DNA from: Rotaria socialis
Lineage: Eukaryota > Rotifera > Eurotatoria > Philodinida > Philodinidae
Reading direction: 5' to 3'
DNA length: 64,000 nucleotides
NCBI GenBank assembly: GCA_905331475.1
Contig: CAJNYU010001929.1
Coordinates: 62,001 to 126,000 of the forward strand
Below are positions 1 to 10,479 of the stretch, piece by piece; position 1 is the stretch's first letter; every line of letters begins with the position of its first letter. The translations under genes and the position numbers were made by a program. The notes below the pieces were generated by a model, which saw nothing but the letters and a program-made list of their open reading frames with translations, did no database searches and had not been told where the DNA came from.

Positions 1-1003
1 AGCAGAAAGTTGAATCATTTTGTTGGTCATTAGAAATGTTTATTTTTTAAATTCGAACACAAACATCATCTCTGCTATTAGCAGATCAATACTATCTTAT
101 TGAATTTGATCAAAATAGTTCTCTGCATGATGCACACCATATGCACAAACAAGCGATTAAGCTGCTAGGTAACTATATGAAGAACTCAATTATTATAATT
201 ACTAAAATAACTCGGATTTTTTCGTTGATATATCAATATCTTTAATTTCATTGTAAATCGGATATCATAATTATTTTTATAAAGAAAACAAACAAAATAG
301 TATCCACATAGTTTGGCATTTAGCGAGTGCCTTTTAATCGTTGATTCCCTATTAGGTTTCTTATCACATAAATAATAGTCTCTCGCACTAAATATGATTG
401 ATGTAAAACAAAATCGATTAGGTAAACATTTTACACAAGAGTAAAATTTTGAAAAAGATAAAGACATCAGTTTTTCTTGATTCTTGCTGATATTTTATCA
501 ACTGAGTAGGGTTTCAAAAATGTTGCTAAATAGACATTGGTGTGTGTTTTCTAAGGTGCCCATTTAGAGTTCTTTTACTGGTAACAGTCTGTCTCCAATA
601 TATCAATATTATAAAAACATCCATGTACTCTACTACAGTATAACTGTAACATTGTAGTAAAATATGATGATGAGTTCTAATATAGATGACAGATGCATTG
701 GCTATCGAAAACATGATCACCAAAGAAGTATATCTTAGCATTTTTTGCAAACAAGAATTCGTAGGTAAGACATGGAGCAAATGCAATGGTTTACTTGGAA
801 ATTATCCAAATTTGCCGTCCAATATATTTATGAGTAGTTTTCAAATCATAAAATATTTTTATTTAATATCAAACTTTTGTCACTATTGAAGAACTATAAG
901 ACTATTATTCGAACGAATAGATATTTTTCTAAAATTTAAAGATATTGTTAATTTGTAAAAGCTATGTTTTTTCTTAATTTGAGTTAAAAGTTGATTTCAG
1001 TAT
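1..1003. other. No gene recognised
   Basis: AT-rich sequence with scattered stops in all frames. The short open frames here have no recognisable motif and no coding-like composition. It lies downstream (3') of the minus-strand ADP-ribosyltransferase-like exon and may contain its 3' UTR. Confidence 0.6.
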
Positions 1004-4000
1004 TCATGAAGTTTTTAGAAGTAACCCGTAGGGTCTGATTGCTTTCTCATCGAATACTCGCCATGCCATTCCAACGTCAACAGGAGTCTGGTGCTGCGTA
1101 AACTTTTCTGGTTGAACTCGACATTGAAACACAATTTTGTAGTTCTTGCTTGCGTCCTTAGAATCCTTTATGGTAAAAGGCCGAGAGTAAATCGAAGCTC
1201 CTCCTTCACAATGTGTTGCCACATATAATCCTTTCACATCTGGAACCGACTGATTTTGGCATTTTGCTTCATCTTTCATTAAATCCCTACTGGTGAAATC
1301 TTGCAAAAATCCATCATTTTTAATACCTTTCACAGCATTTGACTGTGTTCCATGGTAAGCAACAGCCCATTCACCAGGACCATTATTCATACCCAGCCAA
1401 GCTTGATCTTCAAAATATTTATCATCTACTTTGAGGGCATGACGATACCATCCTTGTGGAAAATAATACGGAAAACCACCTCGTATTTCTGTATTCGCAT
1501 TTGGATAGTCGCGATTATATCGGGGATCAAAATCTGACATTTGCAATTGTAAAAATGCGATGACTGTTTCAAACTTATAATCATAGTCATATGGGATCAG
1601 CTTTTGAAAAGTATATGGAACAGAATCTTGAACAATATCTGGACGTTTTCCTTTGGAAATATTACGTAAACTCTCTTTGACTATTTCAGCTACCTTTTTT
1701 GTTTGATAAATCTCAGGTGTCGTGATGCCAACCTCAACATGAATTGATGACGTTGATTTCACAGAAAAAACTCGAATAAAATCTTTATCGCATCTTGCAA
1801 TAGCACTGGTGTCATTAATCATTTTTAAGACAAAGTTTTCTAATGTTCCAGGAGACCGTATTATGTCATTATAATTAAGATTTAAATGAAGATTGAATTT
1901 TGCAGTTTGAAAGTTTCTTTCGGTAGCAAGAAACGAATGAATACTTCCTAGATTTGCTATTCCACATGCTGTTCGATAATTGCTATCTTTATATTGGAAA
2001 TTTGCATCAGTAAAAGTCAGACGAGCACCAAATTGATTTGCAAGTTCGTTCAGAACTACTACAAGTGTCTCTGTATTATTGACAGCGGAGGAAAAGGGTT
2101 CGGCAACAAAATCAATATTGTCTGTCTTCTTGACCATGGAACGATAGACTGAAAGACATTCGTATGTACGAATATCTTTAGGAGAATTTTCTTTGTAACT
2201 TGCAGGAAAACGAATTTTTTCCTTAGGTACCGGTTTCATTTGTTTGAACCATTCAGGTGTTACATCTACAGTAGCGTTTTCAGCAGTAATTTGATTAGGT
2301 GTAACAATCGGTACAGGTTTGCTGATAATCTTTTCTATAAGAGTTGGTGGTGGTAACTCTAAATTTAAATCATTTTTTATAGATTATTGAAATATTCTGT
2401 GTGAAAAAATTTCAAAGGAAATGAAATGCATAAGTCTTGTAGTTTATGATTCTCAAAATTCTGTGAATATGCTCCCAGTATAATGAAAGGTGGTAGTTGA
2501 CACAATTTTAAATAAGTATGAATAGATGGTGAAACACAAATCTTCACTTCCATTACAATATAATCTAGTATACAGATACGCAGAATAGCTTTAAAATAAG
2601 TAACTCTACAGCATTTCTCAATACATACGGTCGTATCTTCAATCATTCAACAAGATATCGTAGTGGTGTCTATTCGCACTAGAGTTAATGTTAACTTGCT
2701 GATTGAAAACTGAATACCCATTAAGATTTTAATGGCTCGAATGAACTTTTCAACTATATCATGGAATAAAAAAAAATGTTCACATTCGATTTGTACTCCT
2801 GTGAGATTGTTAGGACACTAATTAATTCGACTTCTAATTGAACATGTTGCCAGGATTTTTCAAGACTAGCTACTAGAGTCTACCTTAAATTTAACAAACA
2901 TCGTGAATTTTCTTTTTCTCTTAAAATATAAAAAGTTTATAAGCAGTCTTTATCAAGCTCACATTTTGTAGGATTCAAAATATTTTCAAGAATCTACATG
3001 ACTTTTGCAAGATTACAAAACTGGAAAGTATCCAGAAGGATTTTGAAAATCATTTTCTATGAAGATGTTGAGCATCTGATTTTCAGCGAAAGAATGATCA
3101 GATATTAGAATCATGTGAAAAAGTTAACAGATGACTTTTCGTACAAAATCTAACAGGATATACACTAACCAACAATGGCACTAGCATCACTTTCATCTGT
3201 ATCACCCGCCAAAGTGATTCCTTGTATCTTAAATTGATATTTTCCATTTCCAAGATTTGAAATATTCACAGATAATCTGCTATCCACAGTTGTCAATAGT
3301 AATTCCCACTTATTATGAGAGATAGTTTTACGATAAATCTTATACTGTTGAATGCTTCGACTTCCATTGGTAGGTTTCGACCAGTCAAGTGTTAAATTAT
3401 GCTCTGAAACATTTGTTACGAATGGTTTGCCAGGTTTACTTGGCATTTCGAAATCTGTAGGAACACCATTTTGATAAAGAATATATGATAGTCCTTGATT
3501 CATTTGAAATTCATCAGTGTATTCTTCATCAATGATAAATTGAATATTAGATTTAGAATGATTGTGTTGAGCGAAGTTGACAAATAAGGAAACTTGTTGT
3601 TTCATTGATGCAATATTTTCTTTATTAAACCAATTTTCTTTTTTTGTACCTTGATAAGTGAATTGGCTTTTCTTGTGATTAAAATATTGAAATATTTCAT
3701 TTAAAAATGAATCATTTTTTTCGGTAATATGAATAATTAAACGCAGAATAAATTTATTTTTAAAATTCTTTTGAAATTCAGCGAATGAACATGTTAATCG
3801 ATGAATATTTTCTTGTGTTCGTATTTGATTTAGAATCATTTCAAATAATTCGATTTTCTTTTTGTTTAATTCAATCCAATCATCTAATCTTCGTTTATCG
3901 GATGAAAACAAATTGAGGGTTCCCAATCGATCTTGAAGAGTATTTTCTTCAATAGAACCAGCACGAATTTTTGGTAATAACTCCACGAATTGATTTCTCA

Positions 4001-5012
4001 AAAGAACTTCAATTTCTGATATTCGACTCAAATGTGTTAGAAATTGTTGTTTAGTTCGATGGAACATTTGAATAGACGATAAATTTTGAAACAAATCATT
4101 TGTAATTATTTCTAATTTATATAAATATTCAAAAGTTTCTATGGAATCAACAAGAATATTGTCACTAATTTGATTGAAATTTTTGGTTACGAAACGAAAT
4201 TCATCTAATAAATAAAGTGGACAGATCCATATTTGTTTTGGTATTGCATTATAGTTGTTTTGACGAATCAACATTTTTAATTGTTTATATATTTTTACTG
4301 TTTCTTCAAACGTTGTTGGATTGACTTCAATTTGAAAATCACCATAATATTGACATTTTAACGTGCCAGCTAGATTTTTCTCATGATCTTTCCAGTTTAA
4401 TTCACCATTATCAAGTATTTGAAATTGTTCAAACTTTTTCAAAAGTAATTTTATAGAATTTTCAATATCCGTACGATTTTCATCATTGAATACTGTTCGG
4501 TCAAATACGAAGACAATATCACCACCATACAAAATATCAGTAACAACATGAGTAGCAATATTTTTATCCAATACTTCTCGATATTTTCCATAGTTTTTAT
4601 TTATAAAAGTCATGGTTAACGCACGAAGATCTTTTTCTATTGAATATTTTAAAATAAATCGTAAATTAAAATTTGTTTTCTTTCTATCATCGATTAATTT
4701 CGTTGAGCCAGATAATTCAACCAGATTCGCTAAGATACTCAGTTTAAGATTGTTATCTATTCCTAGTAGATCGGCTTTTTCTCTGAATTTATCCGTTATA
4801 AAAAGTTCACACTTCTTCAATGATAAATGTTGACAATTAATGTTTTCTGATGAAAGATTTGAATTCCAGAATGATATCTCAGAAATAAACTTATCATTTA
4901 TAAAGTCATAAAGCATTCCAAGTTCGCATGGCCGATTGAGTGCCATCATTTTTAAAGTTGAATGTTTTTCACTTGACATATTTGACCTTATTAATGAACT
5001 TCGTGTACTCAT
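1004..5012 (-). CDS. Stonustoxin-like/FN3 protein, probably fused to a C-terminal ADP-ribosyltransferase-like domain
   Basis: Two large minus-strand exons are proposed: 5012-3170 (ATG at 5012) and 2358-1004 (stop TGA). The first encodes about 614 residues. Near residues 24-50 it has the GMLYD hallmark of the SNTX/stonustoxin-like superfamily, then a long helical region, a thioredoxin-like stretch near 430-510, and an FN3 domain at about 524-613. The second encodes about 451 residues ending in a PARP/ART-like fold, with a YHGT motif, a GLYVATH segment and a C-terminal RPYGLL strand. The first exon ends at a good GTTAGT donor in phase 1; the second begins after a TTTAG acceptor in the matching phase, giving a predicted 1,065 aa over an 811-bp intron. 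Without splicing, the first exon meets TAG at 3165. Fish stonustoxins form pores, but most animal homologues are not toxins, and nothing here shows toxicity. The two exons could also be separate genes. Confidence 0.6.
2359..3169 (-). other. Putative 811-bp intron
   Basis: Non-coding sequence between the SNTX/FN3 exon and the ART-like exon. It is much longer than the 50-70 bp introns usual in this window. Stops interrupt all frames and I see no repeat ends in it. Confidence 0.5.
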
Positions 5013-5798
5013 TGTTTCTATAATGCAAATAATTCAATATTTGTGTGTTAATTTATCGTTTTAAGTTTTTCATCAAATTAAAATATATTTATGCAAAGCA
5101 CGATAACAATATCACAAGTCTTTTTTTAACAAACATAGATAAGAACACTCTTTGTATAGATTAGGCATGAGATGCAATATGGATGTGAACAGTAAACCAC
5201 AGGAAACATATTTAGTTATTATCTGAATAAATTTTGAAGGTTATATTCTTGGTAGTAGTAAACGAATTTTTTTCAAAGAACAAATACTTTCCTCTTGATT
5301 ATTTTTCTAAATCGGTAGTTTTAATCAATAATTTCTATTAGTTTTTAAGTCATTTCATGTTGATATGAATTGGAATAGGTTCATGTATATAAAATTTTCT
5401 ATCTCGATTTATGGACTACAATGAAGTAACAATAATATGATGGAGCATCTATAAACTACTGCATGCTCAATTGGCTGAATATGCTATTCATCGATCATTA
5501 TGTTCAACGTTCGTTCCAAATACATATAATAAAATAGAAGTGAGCACATATTTAAACATATTTATTGGGAAACATTGAAGTAATATAAGAGAGAGAGAGA
5601 GAGGTCACCTTGTTATGATCAGCTAACTTAAATCAAGAGATAACTTCAATTAATATGTACATAAAGTAGTTATACTTATATGAATGTATACGTTAAATGA
5701 GTATGATGGGAAAAAAAGAAAATTTATCAAATGTCAGAAATTGATTGAATCATTACTTGAGTAGGACGAGGAACTACTCGCTGTTGATAGATTTTAGA
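5013..5798. other. Intergenic, simple repeat only
   Basis: Upstream region of the stonustoxin-like gene. It holds a short GA microsatellite at about 5588-5603. No exon was recognised. Confidence 0.55.
5588..5603. repeat. GA microsatellite
   Basis: Pure GA dinucleotide run. Confidence 0.9.
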
Positions 5799-5905
5799 TC
5801 AAATTTGAATTTCATATGTCGTAAGCAGACGCAAAACGATACTAAGTCCACCATAGACACCCAGCATTGTACTAGCAATGTCGAACAGGTCAGCTCTCCT
5901 TGAAA
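5799..5905 (-). pseudogene. Orphan terminal exon, resembles DEG/ENaC channel TM2
   Basis: On the minus strand a good acceptor (TTATGCAG) is followed by 34 codons and a TGA stop. The peptide has a DIASTMLGVYGGLSIV core. This resembles the second transmembrane segment of DEG/ENaC channels, where a DIGG...G-x-S pattern forms the pore and the GLS here would sit at the selectivity filter. Base composition is less AT-rich than the surroundings. I could not find upstream exons of such a channel on the same strand, so it may be a gene relic or the last exon of a gene with unseen short exons. The family call rests on pattern only. Confidence 0.35.
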
Positions 5906-6561
5906 CTGCATAAGAAGAGTAAGTAGGCGCACACTGTGAATAATATTTATCATAGGATATCTAAATGATGAAAAAGATTATTAAACATAGTCAACTTTTG
6001 TGCAATATAATTTACAACAACTGAATAGTCTTCTATAGATAACTCTCGAAAGAGTTTGACCACTGTAGTATTTGATTAAAATCTAGACGAAATCGATTGA
6101 TTAATGAATAAATTAACATTGGTATTGTAACAGTACTAAGAATAAATGTACTTTATCATGTTTAAGAAAGTAGCTTTGGTAATCAACAGAATACACCATA
6201 ATAAAGAGGAAAATATTATGATTTCTCGAAAATCAATATGTATTTTGAATTTCGAGATAGACTATTCTTTTAAATGTCCTATGCATTTTCAATAGAATGA
6301 CTTTTAGACTCCGTGCAATTTTACAAACGTTTTCTATAAATACAAGATTTTGAATATTTATCTTATATGGCTGGCAAAACTCTGCTCGAAAAGTAGTTTT
6401 TTCACATTTCCAACTGATGAATACAATTCATTTGACAAGCTACGTTTTTGCAGTCTAAAACAACAGATTTTCATACATGCGTATCAGTATGATATATCAC
6501 AATACGTATATTTTTTGATAAATGTTTTGTACAGTCTAGTTATGTCATACAAGAAACAAAA
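5906..6561. other. No gene recognised
   Basis: AT-rich sequence between two orphan minus-strand exons. If the exon at 5799-5905 belongs to a larger gene, this could be intron. Confidence 0.45.
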
Positions 6562-7004
6562 TTATATAAATTTAGCAGAATAATCTAATGCACGAATAGA
6601 ATCAAGAAAACTTATATTAGCCAGACCGAAATCGCCTTGTTTTTTGTGTTCAAGGCCTTCATTGTAAAAACACAGCATACTCTTCGTGCACAAATGCCGC
6701 ATCAGTTGTCTTTCGGTGTAAACGACTGTTGTTCGGTTCCACCATGGTTCATCCCAACATTTCATTTCATCTCCTATATTAAGAATATACAATGCATCAA
6801 TCTGTGTTCTTCTTAATATTGGAGCTAATTCAGTTAGTTGTGCAGATGTACAAGCTATGGTGCGTAGAAATGAATTGTATTTTTCCAATTTTTTCTGAAG
6901 TTCGCCAACGTTGAAGCAATGATCTACCAAATTCCCTAATTCCTTTGTGGGAAGACCTGGTTGATTCAAAATGAGTATTTTGGCACTTTTGGAGTTCGAA
7001 GCCA
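6562..7004 (-). CDS. Partial unknown protein ending in a TPR-like helix pair
   Basis: An open minus-strand exon begins after a TTGTTTCAG acceptor and runs about 147 residues to a TAA stop. No ATG opens this frame, so upstream exons are needed. The N-terminal half alternates hydrophobic strands and helices (ILILNQPG, ALYILNIGDEM) like a small alpha/beta receiver-type domain. The last 35 residues (FYNEGLEHKKQGDFGLA...) fit one TPR motif, with the small Gly and Ala positions kept, and then the protein stops. Proteins with such an N-terminal module before TPR or ART domains are common in bdelloid rotifers, from memory. Ending after one TPR suggests truncation. The exact family is not identified. 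Confidence 0.45.
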
Positions 7005-7481
7005 CTGAAACAAAGAAAATATTCTTTATATTTACAGCATAAAAGATTGTTAGTAAATAGAAACTTCAATGAACAGACTCAAGAGACAAAACTTATGATC
7101 TTAAGTATTTTGTGCACATCGAAAAAATATCATCTATTACTAATACTGAAAAATGCTATCAATCAACATGAAATAATTATAATCTTGTTTTTAGCAGCTA
7201 ATTTTCTTCAATGAAATAGCACAAATTTTCAAAACATACCGGACATTTTCAATATTATTATTTAGCAATAAAATGTTTCTTTCGATGTGTTTGAGCAAGT
7301 AAAAAGTTGCGAATAATAATAGTATGACTAAGAAATGAGTTTTACAACAGATCAAATAAGAAACGTAGTAATTACTCATCAATAACAAAAACAAACATAC
7401 GTCACCGTTTGCCTCGCAACTATTCTTTGCGCATGTGTTATGCAATTTTTCTTCTCATTCTGACACACAAGTAGTGCACAT
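7005..7481. other. No gene recognised
   Basis: AT-rich sequence upstream of the TPR-like exon. Short open frames have no motif. It should hold upstream exons of that gene, but I could not place any. Confidence 0.4.
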
Positions 7482-7855
7482 CAGTGTTTCCAATGGAAAT
7501 CTAAAACAAAATGAACAGTACACTCTGTTTTTTATGAGTAAAGTGTAATGTACACTTTACTTTTTTCAGCAAAGTGTATCAAAGTGTACAAAAGTCCAAT
7601 TTTCGCCATTTTTTATCTCATGAAACAAGCATTTTGATCACGAGCGAACAAAAAAATATCATACTTAATTAATTTAAAACTATATACGGTTTTTAAGGTT
7701 CAGAGATCAAAGAAATCAGAGTGTAAACTATTTTAGCAAAGTGTACATTGTACGCTTTGTTTTTCTGGGCAAGTATATAGCAGAGTGTAAATCAAAACTA
7801 GCAGATGTTCTGTATATTTTGCTACTGCTGTGTACACCTGCCATTGGAAACACTG
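7482..7855. mobile_element. Non-autonomous hAT-like MITE with 8-bp target duplication
   Basis: A 374-bp element with near-perfect terminal inverted repeats: CAGTGTTTCCAATGG at the left end and CCATTGGAAACACTG at the right end. It is flanked by GTGCACAT (7474-7481) and GTGCACAC (7856-7863), an 8-bp duplication with one mismatch. CAGTG ends plus an 8-bp duplication are typical of the hAT superfamily. The interior contains repeated AAAGTGTA/TACACTTT blocks and no open frame. Confidence 0.85.
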
Positions 7856-7863
7856 GTGCACAC

Positions 7864-9727
7864 GCGCTACTATCTTAATAAGACATCTATGCATGTTACT
7901 TGACTAGATTGCATTGCTTTAACCTGTTCATGATGTATTTCCAGCTTCATAGATAGCAGAGACCGAAACGAATGGCAAAAATGCCATTCGATTCGATTTC
8001 GGTCTCTGATAGATAGTGACTGATTGATGTCGGTGATTTAAATTGTATCACCATAAGGTTCATCAAAGAGAATCCGTACTCCTACAAAGACCATATACTT
8101 ACTTCACTCAGATGTTATCTTCACTAAAATAAGAAACATAAATTTTTTCTTTTATTTTTTCTTACTTTTTGCTCTTGCCTTACCTACGAATAATCTCTCT
8201 CATCAAACAATACAAATGTGTAACATGACGTCCTTCGCAACCAAAATGGCATTAGCGTTATAAATATATTTCAATGACATAAATGTTCTCGTTTTTGCTT
8301 TTATTATTCAGAGAATTATAAAGTAAGAGGATGATAATGATTCGACATTGTTTCGCTGCAAAATATTTATATAAGTAAATATTTTTAATAAAAAAATACA
8401 GGACACGCATTGTAAGAGAATGAATCATTATTTAAAGGCTCGAAATGATAATATCGATTAGTTGAATTTGGTTTTTATACTGCTCTATTGTGAACATAGG
8501 TGATCAGAATCCTGCAGAGAATAAATGATTAAAATTAATATATAGTGATAAATCATGGTTTCAATGAAAAATAGTTGTGCATGAATTTCATTGGACGTAT
8601 AGTATCTTCTGAAATATATTTATTTTCTTTGGAAAGAAAAAGGTGAGTACAAATATCGAATGTTGTCCAAAATATCTTGCTAAATTATTATTTTTTACAG
8701 CACGATATAAAAACTACCAATGATTTAATTGTTTTAGTTAAATTTATTTCAAATTTTGAATACTATTATTCGTTTATTGGCTATTCGAAACAAGATTTCA
8801 GTTGGATCAAGTTCATAATTGAATAAGAATATTGAAATAAATGGCTACTATGCTATTAGCAAAAGTCGCAGTTTATTTTCTCATCATTTATTCTCACAAT
8901 TTAATAATATACATTTTCTTTAATTTTAGTAGTAACAAATTCGTTAATTTATATTTGATAGAAAAATATAAAAATTTTACAGTTTGTAATATTGCTCTCA
9001 AATAATGCATAATGAGGAATATGAGATTCAACAGTTATATGCTAAATCTAAGTCCTATAAATATTTCATAGTCCCACTTGAAGAAACAATGTCATAAATA
9101 AGTATATTCTGTACATAGCAAACCTTTTTATTTTTTTAATACAATACGCATATAGGTGACATTTTGAAAGATATATGAGATTAAATAAAACCAAGTTTAA
9201 ATCAAAAATTAGATACATGAGATGTTATGAATAAATCGAATAGCTTCGCCAAAAAATCCATTGTAAAAAAATGGCAATCGGTAAATAACAGAAACATAAA
9301 TATGAATGACCCTACACCAAAACCAAACGCAAAGAAGTAAAATTTGCTTAATCGAACTCTAAGCATTATGAAAAATTCTCTTACATGAAAACGATTCCAT
9401 TCATTAAAGCTACTTTGAAAGAATACACATAAATTTACAATTTAATGAATGAAGAGAGTGCCGCATGAAAATTTACATGATCGGAGAAGTCAGTAATGAT
9501 ACTGAATGAATCGAATTTTGTTTAGTTTAACTAAAAATATCCCAGTAAAAACCACTCACTCATAAATAATGAATTAAAGTTCATCTAAACTAACAGTAAA
9601 CTGAGCACTAATGCATATAATGATTCTTCTATAAATATAGTGTGATAGATCATGAAATGATTTTTATCATTAGTAAAATATTGCAAATACTAATATTGCT
9701 TTCATTTTTTGAGCCAGCTTTGCTCGA
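7864..9727. other. Intergenic desert
   Basis: AT-rich, with stops in every frame at short spacing. No gene, tRNA or clear repeat ends recognised. Confidence 0.55.
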
Positions 9728-9904
9728 CTATGCTTTGGTTTCATCGTACGTTGTCTCATTTTCTGATTGTTGTGTGTTGTACATGTGGTCACGAATATTA
9801 TTTAACATGTCAGTTCGCATATCATTAGCTGCCTCGGTTTGATTGTTGTTACAAAAGCCAATGTATTTGTCAGCCATTTCAATCATATCTTGATTTTCAG
9901 ACAT
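9728..9904 (-). CDS. Small acidic ORF, 58 residues, function unknown
   Basis: A complete minus-strand frame runs from ATG at 9904 to TAG at 9728. The peptide begins MSENQDMIEMADKYIGF and is rich in N, D, E, T and M. It has only one cysteine, no membrane segment and no signal peptide. Its polar, protein-like composition stands out against the random AT-rich frames around it, which are full of F, I and Y. No family is recognised. It could be a small single-exon gene, a remnant exon or chance. Confidence 0.3.
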   Translation of the reverse strand: MSENQDMIEMADKYIGFCNNNQTEAANDMRTDMLNNIRDHMYNTQQSENETTYDETKA

Positions 9905-10077
9905 TGAATAAAACTACTAGAATTCGACAGTCAACACGACGATATGTTTCCTAAAATAGATCTTCAATTCAAACAGGGATGAGAAACAACATATTATTCT
10001 TTATAGTTATAAGAACAGTCATATTTTTACAATAATGAAGGTAAATATCTTCAAATACTAAAAAACATATTTAATTA
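9905..10077. other. Short spacer before a TA-flanked element
   Basis: No feature seen. Confidence 0.5.
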
Positions 10078-10479
10078 GAGGTATCAACCGAAGGGTTGAA
10101 CGATGGCGGCGAGCAACAATGTTCAATTTTTAAAGATTTTCAGCGGCTCCTTCCCTGAATGAGTAATGTCTTCAGCGGCGGCTGCTATAAATTCTTAAAA
10201 TTTTTTCCACAGCGGCGGCGCTGGCTGATATTTGCAAGTCCTTATGTGACAGCGGCGACTGAGTTAAAAATTCACTGATGAAAATTAAAAGAAAAATGTT
10301 CGATTCGATCGCATATGTATTGATGTCAGCGGCGGCGGATGACGCTATCAAAAATTTGTATCTCTTGCAGTGGCGGCTCCCCAAAAATTCTTAAAATTAC
10401 CAGCAATTTGGTGGCTACGGTGGCTGATATTATAGAAAAATCGGCTGCTGCGCCGGCTCAGCCGCACGGCTGACACCTC
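10078..10479. mobile_element. 402-bp non-autonomous element rich in GCGGCGG blocks, TA-flanked
   Basis: The ends are imperfect inverted repeats: GAGGTATCA on the left and TGACACCTC on the right, whose complement is GAGGTGTCA. Each end is directly bordered by TA, as expected for Tc1/mariner-type insertion. The interior repeatedly carries CAGCGGCGG-type blocks separated by AT-rich spacers, so GC content is far above the flanking DNA. No convincing protein is encoded. Confidence 0.65.

Noticed and set aside
8100..8130. Possible 20-nt micro-exon on the minus strand (TATTTTAG ... GTAAGT)
   Set aside because: Too short to support without transcript evidence; no partner exons recognised.
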